A stretch of 64,000 nucleotides of DNA from Actinobacillus succinogenes 130Z (GTDB taxonomy: Bacteria; Pseudomonadota; Gammaproteobacteria; Enterobacterales; Pasteurellaceae). Where the stretch lies: assembly GCF_000017245.1 (NCBI RefSeq), contig NC_009655.1:682001-746000 (forward strand), in the 5' to 3' direction. The position numbers were made by a program, and so were the translations under genes. Below the pieces are notes generated by a model. It searched no databases, had not been told where the DNA came from, and saw only the letters and a list, made by a program, of their open reading frames with translations. Below, piece by piece: positions 1-9,369 of this stretch (position 1 is the first letter of the stretch; each line of letters opens with the position of its first letter).

Positions 1-83
1 CCCGCATTCGCCGTTAAATTGATGTCGAATAAGGCTTGGTTCGAACCATAAAAAAAGTTTAAGTTTTTAACGCTAAGAGCCAT
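1..83 (-). CDS. artP: ArtP N-terminal fragment, arginine ABC transporter ATPase (partial)
   Basis: Only the first 27 codons are inside the window; the ATG is at 83 and the gene continues beyond base 1. The visible protein begins MALSVKNLNFFYG and runs on through SNQALFDINL, which follows the start of ArtP, the ATP-hydrolysing subunit of the arginine importer ArtPIQM at the inner membrane. The aromatic residue of the FFYG stretch is the A-loop position that stacks on ATP in this family. Walker motifs are outside the window, so the call rests on the N-terminal match and on a palindrome upstream that resembles an ArgR box. Confidence 0.72.
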   Translation of the reverse strand, partial: MALSVKNLNFFYGSNQALFDINLTANA

Positions 84-135
84 TGTTTTAATTGTTCTCT
101 GTACTTTTGCAAAATTGCAATAATATTAATATTTT

Positions 136-151
136 TTGCATAAGTATGCAA
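136..151. promoter_or_regulatory. candidate ArgR operator upstream of artP
   Basis: A perfect palindrome TTGCATA-AG-TATGCAA lies 52 bases upstream of the artP start in an AT-rich stretch. It has the half-site geometry of an ARG box (TGAAT..ATTCA-like arms around a short AT centre), though the arms read TGCAT rather than TGAAT. In Escherichia coli the art genes are repressed by ArgR with arginine. The assignment is inference from position and symmetry. Confidence 0.35.
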
Positions 152-222
152 TATGAAAGGCATAGGATAAACATTATACCGGAATTTTTGACCGCACTTG
201 AATAAACCGCCCAAGCGTGCAT

Positions 223-1203
223 CTAGGTTGTCGGTTTATCCCGACGCGTTAAACGATAACGCAGGTCATCGGCATTGCGGCAGGTTTTGATGCGGTCAAA
301 CAGTGCGTGCGCCTGTTCGTATTCTTTATTGAGATAATGCAGCCATTGTTTGATACGCGCCACATGATAAAAACCGGTATCGTGAATATTTTCCATTTGT
401 GCATATTTTTGCAGAATAGGAATGATCTCAGACCACGGCATTTTCGGCGCATTAAATTTTATAACCCGGCTTAAATTGGGAATATTCAGTGCGCCACGCC
501 CTATCATTAAATCTTCGCAACCCGTGATTTGACGGCATTTTTCACCGTCCTCCCAATGCCGGATTTCTCCGTTGGCGATAACGGGAATGCGCAATTTTGA
601 CCGCACTTTACCGATTTGTTGCCAATTAATCCGATCGGCGCGGTAGCCGTCCGTTTTAGTACGCCCGTGAACGGCGATTTCATCGGCACCGCCTTGCTGC
701 ACGGCATCGGCGATTTCAAATACCTGCGAAATATCGTCCCAACCTAACCGCACCTTGACGCTGACCGTTTGTTCCGGCGTGACAGCTTGACGAATGGCTC
801 GGGTAGCACGGTAAATTAATTCTGGATTTTTGAGCAAACTCGCACCGCCGTTACTGCCGTTAACGGTTTTGGACGGACAGCCGCAGTTAAAATCGATGCC
901 GTGAGAACCCAATTCGATAGCGCGTACTGCGTTTTCCGCCAGCCAGTCGGGATATTGTCCGAGCAGTTGTACGCGAACCGGTGTACCGGAAGGCGTTTTT
1001 CCTTGATTTTGCAGTTCGGGACAAAGTCGGTAAAAGACTTTGTCGGGCAAAAGCCGATCCACTACGCGGACGAATTCGGAAATACACAAATCATAGTCGT
1101 TGACTTCTGTGAGCAATCGGCGAACTAAGGGGTCTAACCAGATAGAACAGAATGAGCGCCGTGATTGCGCCCAGCGTGTCGGCCAAAATATCTTTCTGCG
1201 CAT
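223..1203 (-). CDS. dusC: tRNA-dihydrouridine synthase C, 5' end lost and fused out of frame to the upstream gene
   Basis: From about base 1137 to 223 the protein follows DusC, the flavoenzyme that reduces U16 of t[19 protein letters not shown], the catalytic cysteine segment [11 protein letters not shown] (second Cys about residue 109), VKVRLGW, VHGRTK and GRGALNIP. The first about 22 residues of the open frame ([11 protein letters not shown]...) do not resemble the family; they are the second reading frame of the C-terminus of the YjdF-like gene upstream. The usual DusC start, with its flavin-binding LAPM(E/Q)G strand, is absent in all three frames. I infer a small deletion that joined the two genes. 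The protein may be non-functional, or may begin at 1203 inside the upstream gene. An assembly error is the alternative. Identity is secure; the start is not. Confidence 0.8.
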   Translation of the reverse strand: MRRKIFWPTRWAQSRRSFCSIWLDPLVRRLLTEVNDYDLCISEFVRVVDRLLPDKVFYRLCPELQNQGKTPSGTPVRVQLLGQYPDWLAENAVRAIELGSHGIDFNCGCPSKTVNGSNGGASLLKNPELIYRATRAIRQAVTPEQTVSVKVRLGWDDISQVFEIADAVQQGGADEIAVHGRTKTDGYRADRINWQQIGKVRSKLRIPVIANGEIRHWEDGEKCRQITGCEDLMIGRGALNIPNLSRVIKFNAPKMPWSEIIPILQKYAQMENIHDTGFYHVARIKQWLHYLNKEYEQAHALFDRIKTCRNADDLRYRLTRRDKPTT

Positions 1204-1726
1204 CCCAGATATCTCCTTGGGAACCTAAAAATGCCGCACCCTTTTCATCGCCGGCAATAACGGCATACTGCCATTCGATAAGCTCGTAACCGGCAGCCAC
1301 GGACATAATAAAAAACAGACTGAAGAGTCCGGCAATTACAGGGCCGGTTAAATGACGGCGCAATAAAAACTCTGCCATCGGAAAACTATAAAAACCGACA
1401 GCATAGTGGGCGACACGGTCAAAATGATTGCGCCCTTCTCCCAACCAGCCGGCAAGCAAGCGGTTTCCCCATTGGAACGGCACATGTTCGAACGTGTAGT
1501 GTGCACCGATTAAATGCAGGGTTAACCATAAAGACATACAAAAATAGGCGGTGTTACTGAATTGAAAACGGGGGTAGGTTATGATTAGTGCGCTGAACAC
1601 CATAAAAACCGGAATGATTTCTGCATACCAAACCGCCCGCGAAAAAGGAGAAATCCCCGACCAGACGGAAAGTGCGGTCAAAAATATCGCTAAAAAAACA
1701 GGAAACGAGCGGAAAGGCGTGCTCAT
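1091..1726 (-). CDS. YjdF-like (DUF2238) inner-membrane protein with an altered C-terminus
   Basis: A 211-residue, multi-span membrane protein. The motifs [32 protein letters not shown] and [14 protein letters not shown] are those of the YjdF/DUF2238 family, whose biochemical role is not known. The ATG at 1726 overlaps the djlA stop (TAATG), so translation is probably coupled and this start is preferred to an ATG eight codons upstream. The last 15 residues ([15 protein letters not shown]) are encoded by the dusC sequence in another frame, so the natural C-terminus has been replaced after ILFYL. The protein therefore shares the fusion point described for dusC. Confidence 0.7.
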   Translation of the reverse strand: MSTPFRSFPVFLAIFLTALSVWSGISPFSRAVWYAEIIPVFMVFSALIITYPRFQFSNTAYFCMSLWLTLHLIGAHYTFEHVPFQWGNRLLAGWLGEGRNHFDRVAHYAVGFYSFPMAEFLLRRHLTGPVIAGLFSLFFIMSVAAGYELIEWQYAVIAGDEKGAAFLGSQGDIWDAQKDILADTLGAITALILFYLVRPLSSPIAHRSQRL

Positions 1727-2613
1727 TATTTCCAGCCTTTCGCTTTGCAAATCAAGTCGTAGGCCGCCTGAATCTGTTGCGCTTTCTCTTTCGCCATTTC
1801 CATCATTTCCGGCGGTAAACCTTTGGATACCAGTTTATCCGGATGATTTTCGTTCATTAAACGGCGATAAGCGCGTTTAACCGCCGCTTGATCGTCGTTT
1901 TCAGAGACGCCCAACACTTTGTAAGCGTCGTGAATCGTCGGTCCGGAATGCGGTCGATAACCGCTCTGAGATCCGGATTGCCGATAACCGCCGCTTTGCG
2001 AGTAACCTTGCTGGTATTGCTGATATTGTTGATAGGCCTGTTCGAAAAAACTACCGTTGGAAAATTGGCGACGCGCCATTTCCATCGCAATCATTTGTTC
2101 AAACTGGAATGCGGATAAACCCAGTTCTTCGGCAATCGTCCGTAAAATCGCCTGTTCGTTGTCGTGTAAATGATCGTCCGCAAACGCCGCCTGTACCTGT
2201 ACGCTTAAAAACATCCGCAATAAATCGGCACGCTGACCGCAGCCGATACGGAATTCGCGGATAATTTGACGTAACGGAAAATCCGTTTCTTTTCCGCGGT
2301 TAAAGGCGTCCTGCGCAAGCTTGCGGTTGGTTTCGTCCAAATTGAGCTGCTGCATCAGATTGTTAGCCAGTGCAATATCGTTTTCCGTTACGCGTCCTTT
2401 AGCTTTACTGAGATTCCCCAACACCGCGAAAGTCGTCTGCATAAACAGCGATTGGCGTGTCAGTTTTTTACTGAAAAAAGACGAATTTACACTGCCGAGT
2501 TCGTAAAGTTTTTTGTCCGCCAAATGGCCTAAAATAGCGCCGGCAATCCCGCCGAACAGGCCGCCGTAGCGATAGCCCAGAAAGAAACCGATCACTTTAC
2601 CGATAAAATTCAT
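1726..2613 (-). CDS. djlA: DjlA, membrane-anchored DnaJ-like co-chaperone
   Basis: 295 residues. The N-terminus (MNFIGKVIGFFLGYRYGGLFGGIAGAILG) is a single glycine-rich membrane span typical of DjlA. A TerB-like helical domain follows (about 50-175), then a Gln/Tyr/Ser-rich linker with repeated QYQQ units (about 190-225), then a C-terminal J domain with the HPD motif at residues 257-259. J domains stimulate ATP hydrolysis by DnaK; DjlA presents this at the cytoplasmic face of the inner membrane, and in enterobacteria it influences capsule and envelope signalling. It is the first gene of a minus-strand run with the YjdF-like gene, whose start overlaps its stop. Confidence 0.9.
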   Translation of the reverse strand: MNFIGKVIGFFLGYRYGGLFGGIAGAILGHLADKKLYELGSVNSSFFSKKLTRQSLFMQTTFAVLGNLSKAKGRVTENDIALANNLMQQLNLDETNRKLAQDAFNRGKETDFPLRQIIREFRIGCGQRADLLRMFLSVQVQAAFADDHLHDNEQAILRTIAEELGLSAFQFEQMIAMEMARRQFSNGSFFEQAYQQYQQYQQGYSQSGGYRQSGSQSGYRPHSGPTIHDAYKVLGVSENDDQAAVKRAYRRLMNENHPDKLVSKGLPPEMMEMAKEKAQQIQAAYDLICKAKGWK

Positions 2614-2811
2614 TTAACACTCCAATTAATTCGGGAAATTTTCGTTAGTTTAGCGGATTAGATGAGGTTGAGAAAGGGAAGTTCAAGCAAGTGCGGTCAA
2701 AAAATGAGAAATTTTTCTTTATTTCCGGCAAAACGGGTAGATTTTTATCGCAATATCCAAAATGTATCGTGCATAAAATCTTAAATTTGTTGACCGCACT
2801 TTGGTTTAAAA

Positions 2812-3528
2812 TTAATCGTTATCCCCTAATAAAACGCTTTCCAGCGCGATTTCAATCATCTCATTGAAGGTAGTTTGACGTTCTTCCGAACTGGTTTGCT
2901 CGCCGCTGCGGATATGGTCTGATACGGTACAGATGCTGAGCGCTTTAGCACCGAATTCCGCCGCTACTCCGTAAATACCGGCAGCTTCCATTTCCACGCC
3001 GAGAATACCGTATTTTTCCATTACGTCGAACATTTCCACATCGGGCGTGTAGAATAAATCGGCGGAGAACAAATTACCGACGTGTACCTTAATTTTCTTA
3101 TTTTTTGCCGCCTGAACCGCCGCCTGCGCCATGCCGAAATCGGCGATGGCCGCGAAGTCGTTGTCTCTAAAACGGATACGGTTTACTTTACTGTCGGTGC
3201 AGGCGCCCAGGCCGATAATGACGTCGCGTACGTGAACGTCTTGGCGCACCGCACCGCACGAACCGACGCGGATGATTTTTTTCACGCCGTATTCGGTGAT
3301 AAGTTCTTTGCTGTAAATGGAACAGGACGGGATGCCCATGCCGTGCCCCATAACGGAAATGCGGCGACCTTTATAACTGCCGGTGTAACCCAGCATATTA
3401 CGTACGTCGGTGACTAGTTCGGGCTGGTCTAAAAAAGTTTCCGCAATATATTTTGCGCGCAGCGGATCGCCGGGCATTAAGACGACATCGGCGAATGCGC
3501 CGGCAGGGGCGTTGATGTGTGGAGTCAT
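2812..3528 (-). CDS. deoD: purine nucleoside phosphorylase
   Basis: 238 residues, matching the usual length of the hexameric DeoD family. It cleaves purine (deoxy)nucleosides with phosphate to base plus (deoxy)ribose-1-phosphate. MPGDPLRAK near the N-terminus and RVGSCGAV are phosphate/ribose-binding segments, and [11 protein letters not shown] and TVSDHI (catalytic Asp) lie in the C-terminal third. It sits 55 bases downstream of deoB on the same strand, so the ribose-1-phosphate made here is the substrate of its neighbour. Two uptake signals in opposite orientation lie downstream (around 2690 and 2792). Confidence 0.95.
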   Translation of the reverse strand: MTPHINAPAGAFADVVLMPGDPLRAKYIAETFLDQPELVTDVRNMLGYTGSYKGRRISVMGHGMGIPSCSIYSKELITEYGVKKIIRVGSCGAVRQDVHVRDVIIGLGACTDSKVNRIRFRDNDFAAIADFGMAQAAVQAAKNKKIKVHVGNLFSADLFYTPDVEMFDVMEKYGILGVEMEAAGIYGVAAEFGAKALSICTVSDHIRSGEQTSSEERQTTFNEMIEIALESVLLGDND

Positions 3529-3583
3529 AAAATTTCCTTAATCTTATTTTTTTACAATTCGGTGCGTTCGTAGCGCATCTGCG

Positions 3584-4771
3584 TTAAATTATCGCCGTCC
3601 CGTATTCCATCGGCGAAACGCCCAGATATTTGGCGACGGTCTGACCGATGTCGGCAAAGGTTTCCCGTGCGCCTAAGAATCGGGCGGGCACTTGAGCGCC
3701 GTACATCAATACCGGAATATGTTCGCGGGTGTGGTCGGACCCTTGCCAAGTGGGATCGCAACCGTGATCGGCGGTGATAATCAGCAAATCGTCGTCTTTC
3801 ATTAATCTGAGCAATTCGGGTAAACGACGGTCGAAGTATTCCAGCCCTTTGGCATAACCGGTTACGTCGCGGCGATGACCGAAATCCGCATCGAAATTTA
3901 CGAAGTTAGTAAAAACTATCGTATTATCGCCCGCACTTTTGACTTCTTCCAATGTTTTATCGAACAATTCTTCCAATCCGGTCGCTTTGACTTTTTTGCT
4001 GATGCCGGTATGGGCGTAAATGTCGGCGATTTTTCCCACGGAAACCACCATGCCCTCTTTTTCTTCGATAAACTTCTGCAAAACGGTTTTAGCAGGCGGT
4101 TCGACGGAATAGTCGCGCCGGTTGCCGGTGCGTTTGAATGCACCCGCTTTGTTGCCGATAAACGGACGCGCAATAACCCGTCCGATATTGTAACCTTCCA
4201 GTTCGGTTCGTACGATTTCGCACAGTTCGTATAAATTATTCAGTCCGAAAGTTTCTTCGTGAGCGGCAATTTGGAAGACCGAGTCTGCGGAGGTATAAAA
4301 AATCGGCAAACCGGTTTTCATATGTTCTTCGCCTAATTGATCTAAAATGACGGTACCGGAAGAATGACAGTTGCCGAGATAGCCTTTAATGCCGGCTTTG
4401 GCAACGATTCGGTCAAGCAACGGTTTCGGAAAACTGTTTTGTTTATCGGGAAACAAGCCCCAATCGAACAACACCGGTACACCGGCGATTTCCCAATGGC
4501 CGGACGTGGTGTCTTTGCCCGATGAAATTTCGCGTGCAAAGGCGTAGCCGCCGATTAAGTGCGGTTGATTTTGGAAATGTTTCGGCAATTCGCCGCAGGA
4601 TTCTTTCGCCGCTAATCCTAAACCGAGACTTTCTAAATGCGGCAGATTCAGCGATGGTTGATGCGAAGCGATGTGTCCTAAGGTGTTTGCACCTTTATCG
4701 CCGAATTTGTCCGCATCTTCCGCTCCGCCGATACCGAACGAATCGAGCATCATAATCAGTACGCGTTTCAT
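3584..4771 (-). CDS. deoB: phosphopentomutase
   Basis: 395 residues, close to the family norm. DeoB interconverts ribose-1-phosphate and ribose-5-phosphate (and the deoxy forms), passing nucleoside sugar into central metabolism. It is an alkaline-phosphatase-superfamily metalloenzyme: [18 protein letters not shown] carries the first metal-binding Asp, [10 protein letters not shown] the phosphorylated Thr, and [18 protein letters not shown] the C-terminal metal ligands. It is followed by deoD and preceded by the nucleoside transporter nupC, forming a compact nucleoside uptake and salvage cluster. Confidence 0.95.
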   Translation of the reverse strand: MKRVLIMMLDSFGIGGAEDADKFGDKGANTLGHIASHQPSLNLPHLESLGLGLAAKESCGELPKHFQNQPHLIGGYAFAREISSGKDTTSGHWEIAGVPVLFDWGLFPDKQNSFPKPLLDRIVAKAGIKGYLGNCHSSGTVILDQLGEEHMKTGLPIFYTSADSVFQIAAHEETFGLNNLYELCEIVRTELEGYNIGRVIARPFIGNKAGAFKRTGNRRDYSVEPPAKTVLQKFIEEKEGMVVSVGKIADIYAHTGISKKVKATGLEELFDKTLEEVKSAGDNTIVFTNFVNFDADFGHRRDVTGYAKGLEYFDRRLPELLRLMKDDDLLIITADHGCDPTWQGSDHTREHIPVLMYGAQVPARFLGARETFADIGQTVAKYLGVSPMEYGTAII

Positions 4772-4847
4772 GACTTTCTCCTTAATAGGGTGATTCCGAA
4801 AACTGGGCGTTTCGGATAAAGCAATCGTTTAGCTTGGTCTAAATGTG

Positions 4848-4876
4848 ACAAAACCACAGACTGGCTGTGGTTTTGT
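4848..4876 (-). terminator. hairpin between nupC and deoB
   Basis: A perfect 12-base stem (ACAAAACCACAG / CTGTGGTTTTGT) with a five-base loop lies between the end of nupC and the start of deoB. It has no long T run on the minus strand, so it may be a weak or partial terminator, or an mRNA-stabilising element, separating nupC transcription from deoBD. Confidence 0.5.
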
Positions 4877-4915
4877 GTATTCTGTTAAATATGACGGTGC
4901 CTAGTATAGCAGAAA

Positions 4916-6181
4916 TTATGCCAATGCGACACCGCTTAAGCCGATAAACAAACCGGCGATAGTTGCGCTCATTAAGTTGGCGAGAGAACCGGCGATGACG
5001 GCTTTAATGCCTAAACGGGCTATATCGCCGCGACGGCTCGGCGCCATGCCGCCCAAGCCGCCGATGAGAATGGCGATGGAGCTGAAATTGGCAAAGCCGC
5101 ATAGTGCGAAGGTGATAATGGCTTTGGTTTTATCGCCTAATTGCACCGCACTTTCCGGGCTGAGATATTTGGCAAATTCTAAATAACCTACGAATTCGTT
5201 GATAGCCAGTTTGGTACCGATCATTTGCCCGGCGATATTGGCCTCTTCCCAAGGCACGCCGATAACCCACGCCAAAGGTTTGAATACCCAGCCGAAAATC
5301 ATACCCAAGGACAGTTCCGGCATATCAAACCAACCGCCGATACCGCCCAGAATGCCGTTAATTAAAGCAATCAATGCTACGAAAGCGATTAACATGGCGC
5401 CTACGTTCAAGGCCAACTGCATGCCGGACGAAGCGCCGCCCGCCGCAGCGTCTAAAATATTGGACGGTTTTTCCAGTTCTACATGCGCCATGTCGTCATC
5501 AAATTGTTCGGTTTGCGGATAGAGAATTTTGGCAAACAATAACCCCGCCGGCGCCGCCATAAATGAGGCGGCGATTAAGTAAGTTAACGGCACGCCCATG
5601 CCGGCATAGCCCGCTAATACGGAACCGGCGATAGAGGCTAAACCGCCGCACATTACGGCGAATAATTCCGATTGCGTCATTTTGCTGATGTAAGGTTTGA
5701 CGATAAGCGGCGCTTCGGTCTGACCGACGAAAATGTTGGCGGCGGCAGACATGGATTCGGATTTTGAGGTGCCGAGCAGTTTCTGTAAGGCGCCGCCGAT
5801 GATTTTAATCACCCATTGCATTACGCCGATGTAGTAGAGCAATGAAATTAAGGCGGAAAAGAATACGATGCTTGGTAAGACGCGTACGGCGAAAATAAAT
5901 CCGTCGCCGCCCATTACTTCAAAGATTTTGTCGCCGGCGAGACCGCCGAAGACGAATTTAATCCCTTCGAAGCCGTAGTTAATCACGTTCTGTACGCCGT
6001 CCGATACCCATTGTAACGCATGACGTCCCGCCGGCACATAAAGAATTAACGCGCCGAACAATACTTGAATGGCGAGCGCGCCGAATACCGTGCGGTAATT
6101 AATGGCTTTACGGTTGCTGGAAAGCAGGAAGGCGATGGCGAGCAGTACGACCATACCCAAGAGGCTGATTAGTGCAGACAT
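4916..6181 (-). CDS. nupC: NupC-family concentrative nucleoside transporter
   Basis: 421 residues with about ten hydrophobic spans. Family signatures are [20 protein letters not shown], the glycine-rich [36 protein letters not shown], and [20 protein letters not shown] near the C-terminus. CNT proteins import nucleosides with H+ or Na+ at the inner membrane; the conserved Glu of GQTEAP and the Asn of FVGQT/INEF segments contact substrate and ion. It lies upstream of deoB and deoD on the same strand, which fits a nucleoside uptake and breakdown unit. Confidence 0.9.
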   Translation of the reverse strand: MSALISLLGMVVLLAIAFLLSSNRKAINYRTVFGALAIQVLFGALILYVPAGRHALQWVSDGVQNVINYGFEGIKFVFGGLAGDKIFEVMGGDGFIFAVRVLPSIVFFSALISLLYYIGVMQWVIKIIGGALQKLLGTSKSESMSAAANIFVGQTEAPLIVKPYISKMTQSELFAVMCGGLASIAGSVLAGYAGMGVPLTYLIAASFMAAPAGLLFAKILYPQTEQFDDDMAHVELEKPSNILDAAAGGASSGMQLALNVGAMLIAFVALIALINGILGGIGGWFDMPELSLGMIFGWVFKPLAWVIGVPWEEANIAGQMIGTKLAINEFVGYLEFAKYLSPESAVQLGDKTKAIITFALCGFANFSSIAILIGGLGGMAPSRRGDIARLGIKAVIAGSLANLMSATIAGLFIGLSGVALA

Positions 6182-6319
6182 TATGGTTCCCCGAAATGAT
6201 GAAATTGCTGAATTTTAGCTTTTTTTAGCCAATTTAGCTATAAGTTATCGCTAGATTTTTGTTTAATTTTAGCCGCACTTTCTTTATCATTGGACGGAAT
6301 TTATTGTTAACAGGTTTTT

Positions 6320-6958
6320 ATGTCGAAATACAAAGTTTTGCCGCAGACCCCTTGGACAGCCTTATCTCTTTGGTCATTGGAATGGCGTTCGTTGGCGATG
6401 TTGTGTCTGTCGCTTACCATTGTGGGGATCGGCGAAGGCTTGTTGCTTCTGTCGGATTTGGGATCCGCTCCTTGGACGATTCTTTCCCAAGGTATTTCAT
6501 TACAATGCGGTATCAGCGTCGGTTGGGCGTCTTTTTTTATCAGCGTCACCGTTATGTTGCTGTGGTTTCCGCTGAAGCTGAGAATCGGGCTCGGCACCAT
6601 ACTGAACATTGTGCTTATCGCATTTTTTTTGGGAGTGACGGTAAAAACTGCGCCCGTTCCGACCGCACTTTGGGGGCGTTTCGTCTATATTTTTATCGGT
6701 ATTTTCTGCTTCGGTATAGGTTCCGCCATTTATCTGACTTGCCATCAGGGGGCCGGCCCGCGGGACGGATTAATGGTCGGATTATGCCAGCGGTTTCGCT
6801 GGAAGGTCGGTATGGTTCGCACCTGCATTGAAGTGACGGTCTGTTTGCTCGGTTTTTGTCTGGGGGGAACCGTCGGCGTCGGCACCTTGATTTTCGCACT
6901 GTCCATCGGTTGGGCGGTACAATTCACTTTAGCGTGGGTGGCGCGCTTTTCCCGCTAA
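6320..6958 (+). CDS. YczE/YyaS/YitT-family membrane protein
   Basis: 212 residues with about five or six hydrophobic spans. GIGEGLLLLSDLGSAPWTILSQG near the N-terminus, and the later GSAIYLTCHQGAGPRDGLMVG, are the two recurring signatures of the YczE-type (COG2364) membrane family. Its transport substrate or role is not established. The gene is divergent from nupC, with about 138 bases between them, and is followed by mtr. The start at 6320 gives the match from the first residue. I do not assign a function. Confidence 0.6.
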   Translation: MSKYKVLPQTPWTALSLWSLEWRSLAMLCLSLTIVGIGEGLLLLSDLGSAPWTILSQGISLQCGISVGWASFFISVTVMLLWFPLKLRIGLGTILNIVLIAFFLGVTVKTAPVPTALWGRFVYIFIGIFCFGIGSAIYLTCHQGAGPRDGLMVGLCQRFRWKVGMVRTCIEVTVCLLGFCLGGTVGVGTLIFALSIGWAVQFTLAWVARFSR

Positions 6959-7014
6959 TTCCGTTTATTCTTGCATTTTTCAAAAACAATTCGAATTTTG
7001 ACCGCACTTTTAGC

Positions 7015-7049
7015 TTGTTTTTCTTTTTTGCACTACTATAATAGTGCAA
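7015..7049 (+). promoter_or_regulatory. mtr promoter with a palindromic operator over the -10 box
   Basis: TTGTTT (7015-7020) and TATAAT (7037-7042) are 16 bases apart, a good sigma-70 promoter. The -10 box sits inside a perfect inverted repeat whose eight-base arms are TTGCACTA (7028-7035) and TAGTGCAA (7042-7049). In enterobacteria TrpR represses mtr, and in the trp operon it binds an ACTAGT-type palindrome over the -10. This palindrome is therefore a candidate TrpR (or TyrR-like) operator. The regulator is inferred; the geometry is seen. Confidence 0.6.
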
Positions 7050-7072
7050 ATTTTATTTTACGGAAAAATTCT

Positions 7073-8326
7073 ATGGCGAACAAACAACCTTCCTTATTGG
7101 GCGGCGTAATGATTATTGCGGGCGGTACCATCGGCGCCGGCATGCTGGCTAATCCTATTTCTACTGCAGGCGTTTGGTTTGCAGGTTCGTTATTAATTCT
7201 GATTTACACCTGGTTTTGTATGATGTCTTCGGGATTAATGCTGTTAGAAGCGAATTTGCATTATCCTACCGGCGCCAGTTTCGATACTATTGTAAAAGAT
7301 TTGCTGGGCAACGGCTGGAATGCGCTGAACGGTTTATCTTTGGCATTCGTACTGTACATTCTGACTTATGCTTACATTACTTCCGGCGGCGGGATTACGC
7401 AAGGCGTGTTGAATCAGCTGCTGAGCAGCGAACAAAGTGCGGTGGAAATCGGCCGTACTTCCGGCGCGTTGATTTTCACTTTTGTCTTGGCGGCTTTCGT
7501 GTGGTTTTCCACTAAAGCGGTGGATCGCTTCAGTACGGTTCTTATCGGCGGCATGATCATTTCGTTTTTATTATCGGTATCGGGGCTGATCTCCTCGGCT
7601 TCCGCCAACGTATTGTTTGATTCCGCGCTTCAGGCGGAGCCGCGGTATGTATCTTACGCTTTTGTCGCGTTACCGGTGTGTTTGGTGTCTTTCGGTTTTC
7701 ATCAGAACGTCCCGAGTTTGGTTAAATATTACAACCGAAATGCGGGAAAAGTGGCGAAATCCGTGTTTATGGGTACGTTTCTCGCATTATTGATCTACAT
7801 TTTGTGGCAGTTGGCTATTCAAGGCAATTTGCCGCGCGCCGAATTTGCACCGGTCATTGAAAAGGGCGGCGATATTGCGGCGTTATTGAATGCTTTAGGA
7901 CAATATATTCAAACGAATTATATCGATGTAGCGTTAAATTTCTTTGCTTACATGGCGATTGCCAGTTCGTTTTTGGGCGTGACTTTAGGATTATTCGATT
8001 ATATCGCCGATTTGTGCGGGTTTGACGACAGCCGTGCGGGCAGAACCAAAACCGCTTTAGTCACATTCCTGCCGCCGTTGTTGCTGAGCTTACAATTTCC
8101 TTACGGTTTTGTCATTGCTATCGGTTACGCGGGATTAGCCGCCACTATTTGGGCGGCAATCGTACCGGCGTTGCTCGCCAAAGCCAGCCGAGCTAAATTC
8201 CCGCAACGGGAATACACCGTATTCGGCGGTAACGGGATGATCTATTTTGTGATTTTTTTCGGCGTACTGAATATTTTGTCGCAACTGGCGGCACAGTTCG
8301 GTTGGTTGCCGGTGTTTAAAGGTTAA
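7073..8326 (+). CDS. mtr: tryptophan-specific permease
   Basis: 417 residues and 11 or so membrane spans, in the hydroxy/aromatic amino acid permease (HAAAP) family. SLLGGVMIIAGGTIGAGMLANP at the N-terminus, WFCMMSSGLMLLEANL, KDLLGNGWNALNGLSLAFVLYILTYAY, ASSFLGVTLGLFDYIADL and GYAGLAATIWAAIVPALLAKASR follow E. coli Mtr far better than TyrP. It imports tryptophan by proton symport. The ATG at 7073 is chosen over an upstream in-frame ATG at 6971 because the family match begins there and the promoter lies between the two. Confidence 0.88.
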   Translation: MANKQPSLLGGVMIIAGGTIGAGMLANPISTAGVWFAGSLLILIYTWFCMMSSGLMLLEANLHYPTGASFDTIVKDLLGNGWNALNGLSLAFVLYILTYAYITSGGGITQGVLNQLLSSEQSAVEIGRTSGALIFTFVLAAFVWFSTKAVDRFSTVLIGGMIISFLLSVSGLISSASANVLFDSALQAEPRYVSYAFVALPVCLVSFGFHQNVPSLVKYYNRNAGKVAKSVFMGTFLALLIYILWQLAIQGNLPRAEFAPVIEKGGDIAALLNALGQYIQTNYIDVALNFFAYMAIASSFLGVTLGLFDYIADLCGFDDSRAGRTKTALVTFLPPLLLSLQFPYGFVIAIGYAGLAATIWAAIVPALLAKASRAKFPQREYTVFGGNGMIYFVIFFGVLNILSQLAAQFGWLPVFKG

Positions 8327-8339
8327 CGAGCGGACGACA

Positions 8340-9113
8340 ATGACAGAACGGCAATCCGTTTACGATACGGAAAATTTTTTCGAACTGTATCAGCGGTTAC
8401 GGGCAAATCCCGTCAGCTTAAACAATATTGTAGAAAAGCCGACGATGTTATCTTTATTGCCTGATTTAACGGGTAAAAAATTACTGGATCTGGCTTGCGG
8501 CACCGGCGAGCATTTACGTTTATATCTGGAACGCGGTGCGGATTTTGTGACGGGCATGGATTTATCCGCCGCCATGTTGCGGCAGGCGGAAAAAAATCTT
8601 GCGGATTTTCGACCGCACTTCACGCTATATCAGGCATCTATGGAAGATTTCTCACAACTGGCAGAATCGGAATTTGACGTGATAACCAGTTCTTTTGCTT
8701 TTCATTATGTGCAGGATTTTCCGAAATTACTCCGTGCCGTTGCGACGAAACTGAAGCCGCAGGGAACGTTGGTTTTTTCGCAGGAACATCCCATTGTTAC
8801 CGCTTATAAGGGCGGTGAGCGTTGGGAGAAAAACGCACAAAAAGAACAGGTCGCGTACCGTTTGAATTTTTACCGCGATGAGGGAGAACGCAACAGAAAT
8901 TGGTTTAAACAGCCGTTTAAAACTTATCATCGTACTACGGCGACGATTATTAATAACCTGATTGAAGCGGGTTTTGTTATCGAAAGCATACGGGAACCCA
9001 TGCTTGCCGAACAACCGGAATGGCAGGCGGAATTTAAGGATTTACAACATCGTCCCGTATTGTTTTTTGTGAAAGTGAGAAAAAAACTTTCCCGTATTAG
9101 AAAAAATTTGTGA
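8340..9113 (+). CDS. class I SAM-dependent methyltransferase, substrate unknown
   Basis: 257 residues. A Rossmann-fold methyltransferase: motif I LLDLACGTGEH is at about residues 48-58, the acidic end of strand 2 (GMDLSAAML) follows, and DVITSSFAFHYVQD is motif IV. The fold resembles the UbiE/Tam-like small-molecule methyltransferases that many bacteria carry. It starts 13 bases after mtr, so it may be co-transcribed. No feature identifies the acceptor molecule. A palindromic CGGAAAAA/TTTTTCCG just downstream could end transcription before the his leader. Confidence 0.7.
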   Translation: MTERQSVYDTENFFELYQRLRANPVSLNNIVEKPTMLSLLPDLTGKKLLDLACGTGEHLRLYLERGADFVTGMDLSAAMLRQAEKNLADFRPHFTLYQASMEDFSQLAESEFDVITSSFAFHYVQDFPKLLRAVATKLKPQGTLVFSQEHPIVTAYKGGERWEKNAQKEQVAYRLNFYRDEGERNRNWFKQPFKTYHRTTATIINNLIEAGFVIESIREPMLAEQPEWQAEFKDLQHRPVLFFVKVRKKLSRIRKNL

Positions 9114-9179
9114 AAATCGCTTGCAAGCGGAAAAATTTTTCCGTATGTTAGTACCCATGAATCTTATATAGGATTGATT

Positions 9180-9224
9180 ATGAACTTTAATAACACTTTG
9201 CATCATCACCGTCATTATTCCTGA
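9180..9224 (+). CDS. hisL: his operon leader peptide
   Basis: A 14-residue frame MNFNNTLHHHRHYS with four histidine codons among five consecutive positions, immediately upstream of a set of competing hairpins and then hisG. In his attenuation, ribosome stalling at these codons when charged tRNA-His is scarce favours the antiterminator. The His run is shorter than the seven of E. coli, but the arrangement is the classical one. Confidence 0.88.
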   Translation: MNFNNTLHHHRHYS

Positions 9225-9335
9225 ACATTCTTTCGGGCATAATGCGGTGTTCGGAAGAAAACTTCCGAGCAAGCGTTAGTTCTAAAATATTCAATCTCTC
9301 GGAAGTGATTTTCTACTTTCGAGAGATTTTTTTTT
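9207..9335 (+). promoter_or_regulatory. his operon transcription attenuator
   Basis: Five ordered, mutually exclusive segments can be paired. Bases 9207-9218 (in the His codons) pair with 9239-9249. Bases 9251-9257 (TCGGAAG) pair with 9262-9268. Bases 9262-9269 (CTTCCGAG) can instead pair with 9298-9305 (CTCGGAAG), forming the antiterminator. Bases 9293-9306 pair with 9315-9328 as a 14-pair terminator followed by a T run to 9335. Stalling at the His codons frees 9239-9257 and would favour the antiterminator. The pairings are read from sequence; the mechanism is established for enterobacterial his operons. Confidence 0.85.
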
Positions 9336-9369
9336 ACCCAAAAATTAAGACAATAAGAAGGAAAACAAT

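Noticed and set aside
3875..4234. 119-codon plus-strand frame opposite deoB
   Set aside because: Phe-rich antisense shadow of a well-identified gene.
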